Assembly (NCBI GenBank): GCA_017936725.1
Contig: JAGBEZ010000029.1
Coordinates: 1 to 8,490, forward strand
From: Agathobacter sp.
Lineage (GTDB): Bacteria > Bacillota_A > Clostridia > Lachnospirales > Lachnospiraceae
Length of the DNA stretch: 8,490 bases
Direction of reading: 5' to 3'
Below are positions 6,036 through 8,490 of this stretch, one piece after another. The translations under genes and the position numbers were made by a program. The notes under the pieces are model-generated. The model made no database searches, had not been told where the DNA came from, and saw nothing but the letters and a program-made list of their open reading frames with translations. Numbering within the stretch: the first letter of the stretch is position 1; every line of letters starts with the position of its first letter.

Positions 6036-8490
6036 ATGAATAAAAGAAACGTAAAACCAATTGTGCTGATTTTGATTTTTTTGGTTTCCACAATTGTGTT
6101 TAGTATGCTGACGAACAAAGTGAATAAGGATTCTACTACGATGATGGCAGAGGCGAGTCTTCCAGTGGTACAGTTTGTGTATGAGGGGAAGACAATCAAT
6201 GAACTACACGGATATGTGCAGCAAATGGATATGCTATCGATGCGAGATGGACTGATGCCAATTGGTGAAAAACGTGAACTTCAACTAGAGGTAATGACGT
6301 ATGGAAATCAGGTAGACCATCTATCTTATAAAATCCGCAGCATGGATGGAGAACGATTATTGGTAGAAGAAGAGAATGCTGATATTACAGTCACACAGGA
6401 TAAGGTGGAATGTAATATCAGCCTTCCTAGTCTATTTGAAGACAATCAGGAATATAATATGGAAATCGTTCTTTCCATGGGAAAAAAAGAGGTATACTAC
6501 TATACACGCATCGTGCGGGCACTGGATTGTAATGCAGTAGAAAGTCTGGATTTTGCCCTGACCTTCCACGATTATACGTTCCGAGAAGACGCGGATACGT
6601 TTATTCCAACTTATATGGATCCAGCGACGGGAGATGCGACCAATTTAAGTTATGTGGATTTGTCATGTACCTTAGGACAGATTACCTGGGGCGATTTTAC
6701 AGGAGTAAAACTGACGCAGCCAGTTGCTTCTTTTAAGGAGATTAATAGTTCTTACAATGTGATTACGTTAAATTACGTTATGACAAATGTAAATGAAGAT
6801 GATGAGGTAGAATATTATAATGTAGAAGAGTATTATCGTCTTCGCTATACGCCGACACGTACCTATGTGTTAAATTTCGAACGCCGAATGAATCAGATTT
6901 TTAGAGATGAAAATAATTTCCTTTTGGGAACCACAGGTATCCTTTTGGGCATTCGTGACAATAATGTGGAGTATTTAGCAGATGATTCGGGCAACTGTAT
7001 TTCCTTTGTACAGGAAGGTGAATTATTAAGCTATAATCGTGCAAACCATTCTATTACAAAAGTATTTAGTTTCCGCGAGGCAGAAGGAATTGATGCACGT
7101 GAAAACTGGAATCAGCACGATATTGACATTATACGAGTGGATGAAGCTGGCAGTATAGCATTTGTTGTTTCGGGCTACATGAACCGCGGCGAACACGAAG
7201 GGCAGGTCGGTGTGGCAGTATATCATTATGATGGTATCTCACATACAGTAGAGGAAGAGTTATTTATTCCTACCAACAAGTCCTACGAAGTTTTACGTGC
7301 TGAACTAGGTGAGCTCATGTACGTAAACGAACAAAAGATGCTGTATCTTATGCTAAACGACAACGTGTATAAGATAGATATGAATTCCTTTATGGTTTCT
7401 ACATTGGTAGAAAGCAATACGACAGCGTGTTATACCGTTTCCCAAAGTGGGCGTTATCTGGCTTGGGTAGAGCCAGAAGCAATCTATTCTAGTACAAAGA
7501 TTTATCTGGAAGATTTAAAGAGTGGAAATACGTATGAGGTGTCATCAGAGGAAGGTACCTATGTAGTACCAATCGCATTTATAGAAGAAGACTTTGTATA
7601 TGGCATAGCAAATATAGCAGATGTGCGAACGGATGCATTGGGAGACTTAGTATTTCCAATGAGCAAGGTGGAAATCCTAAATGCAACAGAGGACAAACGT
7701 GAAGTGATAAAGAGCTATTTGCCAAACACAGGCAAAATAGGCACTGTTAGCGTAGAAAATAAAAATATTTATATAGAATTAATTGCAGAAAGTGGCGGAA
7801 AGTATCAAGTAGTTGGTGAAGATACAATTATGAATCGAGAATCAGAACCAACAAATGGAGTGAAGCTGAAAAAGTCAGTTACAGATTTAAAACAAACGCA
7901 AGTGGCGATTAACATGAAAGAAATCAAAAAGACCAATGCGGTTCAGAGAATTTCACCGAAACATATCCTGCTAGAACAGGATAGAACCGTGAAGCTGGAT
8001 GTACAAACAGAGGGATACTTCTATGTATATGCCAGAGGAAAGGTACTTTTAGCGACACAGGATGCAGGTGCGGCAGTACGCTGTGCAAACGAAAACTATG
8101 GCGTTGTAGTAGATTCTAATTTAAAGTATATCTTTAAACGTGCAAGAAACAACTCACAGGCAGAAATAAAAAATTTAGTGATAAACGAAGCGGACAAAAA
8201 CGCTAGCACAATGGGGAAGGCCGTAAGTGTTTTATTAATGAAAGAAGAAGCGGGAATTAACGTAAGTGACTTTATAGCAGCAGGTCAAACACCGTTGCAG
8301 ATTATGAAGAGTGCATTAAAAGATAGTTCGGTATTGGAACTAAAAGAGTGTACGATGGATGACCTTTTATACTTTATCGATCAGGGAACTCCAGTCCTTG
8401 CAAGGACCGGTGCGAACCAGGCGATTTTGTTAACAGGATATTCCGCAAGCTATGTGACCTACTATGATCCTGCCACGAAACAAAGCCACA
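6036..8490 (+). CDS. Large membrane-anchored beta-rich ectodomain protein with C-terminal degenerate C39-like domain (3' partial)
   Basis: The frame is open from the ATG at 6036 to the window edge, giving 818 visible residues; the stop lies outside. AAGGTGA at 6024-6030 is a strong ribosome site. Residues 8-26 form one hydrophobic anchor, with no lipobox, so the rest is probably extracellular. Residues about 40-270 are beta-rich with no recognised domain. Residues about 270-560 contain propeller-like strand units such as EYLADDSGNCISFVQEGE (from 312), DEAGSIAFVVSGY (369-381) and YTVSQSGRYLAWVEP (466-480). A further beta segment (659-704, including FYVYARGKVLLA and GVVVDSNLKYIFKR) leads to residues 715-818, which read like a C39-type papain fold: a helix at 725-739, GINVS (740-744), GQTPLQIMKSAL (750-761), MDDLLYFIDQGTPVLAR (774-790), QAILLTGY (795-802) and VTYYDP (807-812). 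The catalytic Cys position near 725 and the His position (Gln795) are both substituted, so peptidase activity is not expected. The function is unknown; ligand binding, scaffolding or envelope sensing are possible. Confidence 0.85.
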   Translation, partial: MNKRNVKPIVLILIFLVSTIVFSMLTNKVNKDSTTMMAEASLPVVQFVYEGKTINELHGYVQQMDMLSMRDGLMPIGEKRELQLEVMTYGNQVDHLSYKIRSMDGERLLVEEENADITVTQDKVECNISLPSLFEDNQEYNMEIVLSMGKKEVYYYTRIVRALDCNAVESLDFALTFHDYTFREDADTFIPTYMDPATGDATNLSYVDLSCTLGQITWGDFTGVKLTQPVASFKEINSSYNVITLNYVMTNVNEDDEVEYYNVEEYYRLRYTPTRTYVLNFERRMNQIFRDENNFLLGTTGILLGIRDNNVEYLADDSGNCISFVQEGELLSYNRANHSITKVFSFREAEGIDARENWNQHDIDIIRVDEAGSIAFVVSGYMNRGEHEGQVGVAVYHYDGISHTVEEELFIPTNKSYEVLRAELGELMYVNEQKMLYLMLNDNVYKIDMNSFMVSTLVESNTTACYTVSQSGRYLAWVEPEAIYSSTKIYLEDLKSGNTYEVSSEEGTYVVPIAFIEEDFVYGIANIADVRTDALGDLVFPMSKVEILNATEDKREVIKSYLPNTGKIGTVSVENKNIYIELIAESGGKYQVVGEDTIMNRESEPTNGVKLKKSVTDLKQTQVAINMKEIKKTNAVQRISPKHILLEQDRTVKLDVQTEGYFYVYARGKVLLATQDAGAAVRCANENYGVVVDSNLKYIFKRARNNSQAEIKNLVINEADKNASTMGKAVSVLLMKEEAGINVSDFIAAGQTPLQIMKSALKDSSVLELKECTMDDLLYFIDQGTPVLARTGANQAILLTGYSASYVTYYDPATKQSH

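Noticed and set aside
8394..8407. Perfect 14-bp palindrome GTCCTTGCAAGGAC
   Set aside because: It lies inside the coding sequence for conserved-looking residues TPVLARTG, has no flanking repeat or promoter, and one such palindrome in a window this long is near chance expectation.

Overview
The window looks like chromosomal DNA of a low-to-mid G+C anaerobic Firmicute, most likely a Lachnospiraceae-type Clostridia. The evidence is A/G-rich Shine-Dalgarno sites, an E-type pyruvate kinase without the extra C-terminal domain found in Bacillus, a ferredoxin-fused aldo/keto reductase of the anaerobe type, and several membrane-anchored extracellular proteins of styles common in gut clostridia. All real genes lie on the + strand. 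The taxonomic placement is inferred from gene style; no rRNA or other marker is present.

Left edge (1-296): the end of a DUF1016/YhcG-type nuclease gene whose reading frame enters from outside the window. It stops soon after the N-terminal domain, so the gene appears truncated. A near-consensus housekeeping promoter (TTGAAA, 16 bp, TATAAT) lies in the tail of this remnant and points into the next gene.

Region 2 (341-2519): a two-gene unit, made of a membrane-anchored extracellular protein of unknown function (309 aa) followed 11 bp later by a 392-aa aldo/keto reductase carrying two Cys-rich 4Fe-4S-type motifs. A 16-pair stem-loop terminator closes the unit.

Region 3 (2557-5521): an extended -10 promoter and a leader with an 11-bp hairpin precede pyruvate kinase (pyk). 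Next come an SH3b-domain membrane protein with a four-copy 15-bp repeat in its linker and a ten-helix DMT/EamA transporter, with gaps of 11 and 20 bp. These three genes are probably one transcript.

Region 4 (5522-8490): a small Arg/Tyr/Met-rich protein of unknown function, then a very large membrane-anchored gene that runs off the right edge. The large protein (818 residues visible) has an N-terminal transmembrane anchor, a beta-rich ectodomain with propeller-like segments, and a C-terminal segment that reads like a C39-type papain-fold domain lacking both the catalytic Cys and His. A site resembling a late-sporulation sigma-K promoter precedes the small gene. The degenerate C39-like ectodomain and its small partner are the least explained part of the window. 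No RNA genes, CRISPR arrays or insertion sequences were seen, and no gene-free stretch exceeds 300 bases.
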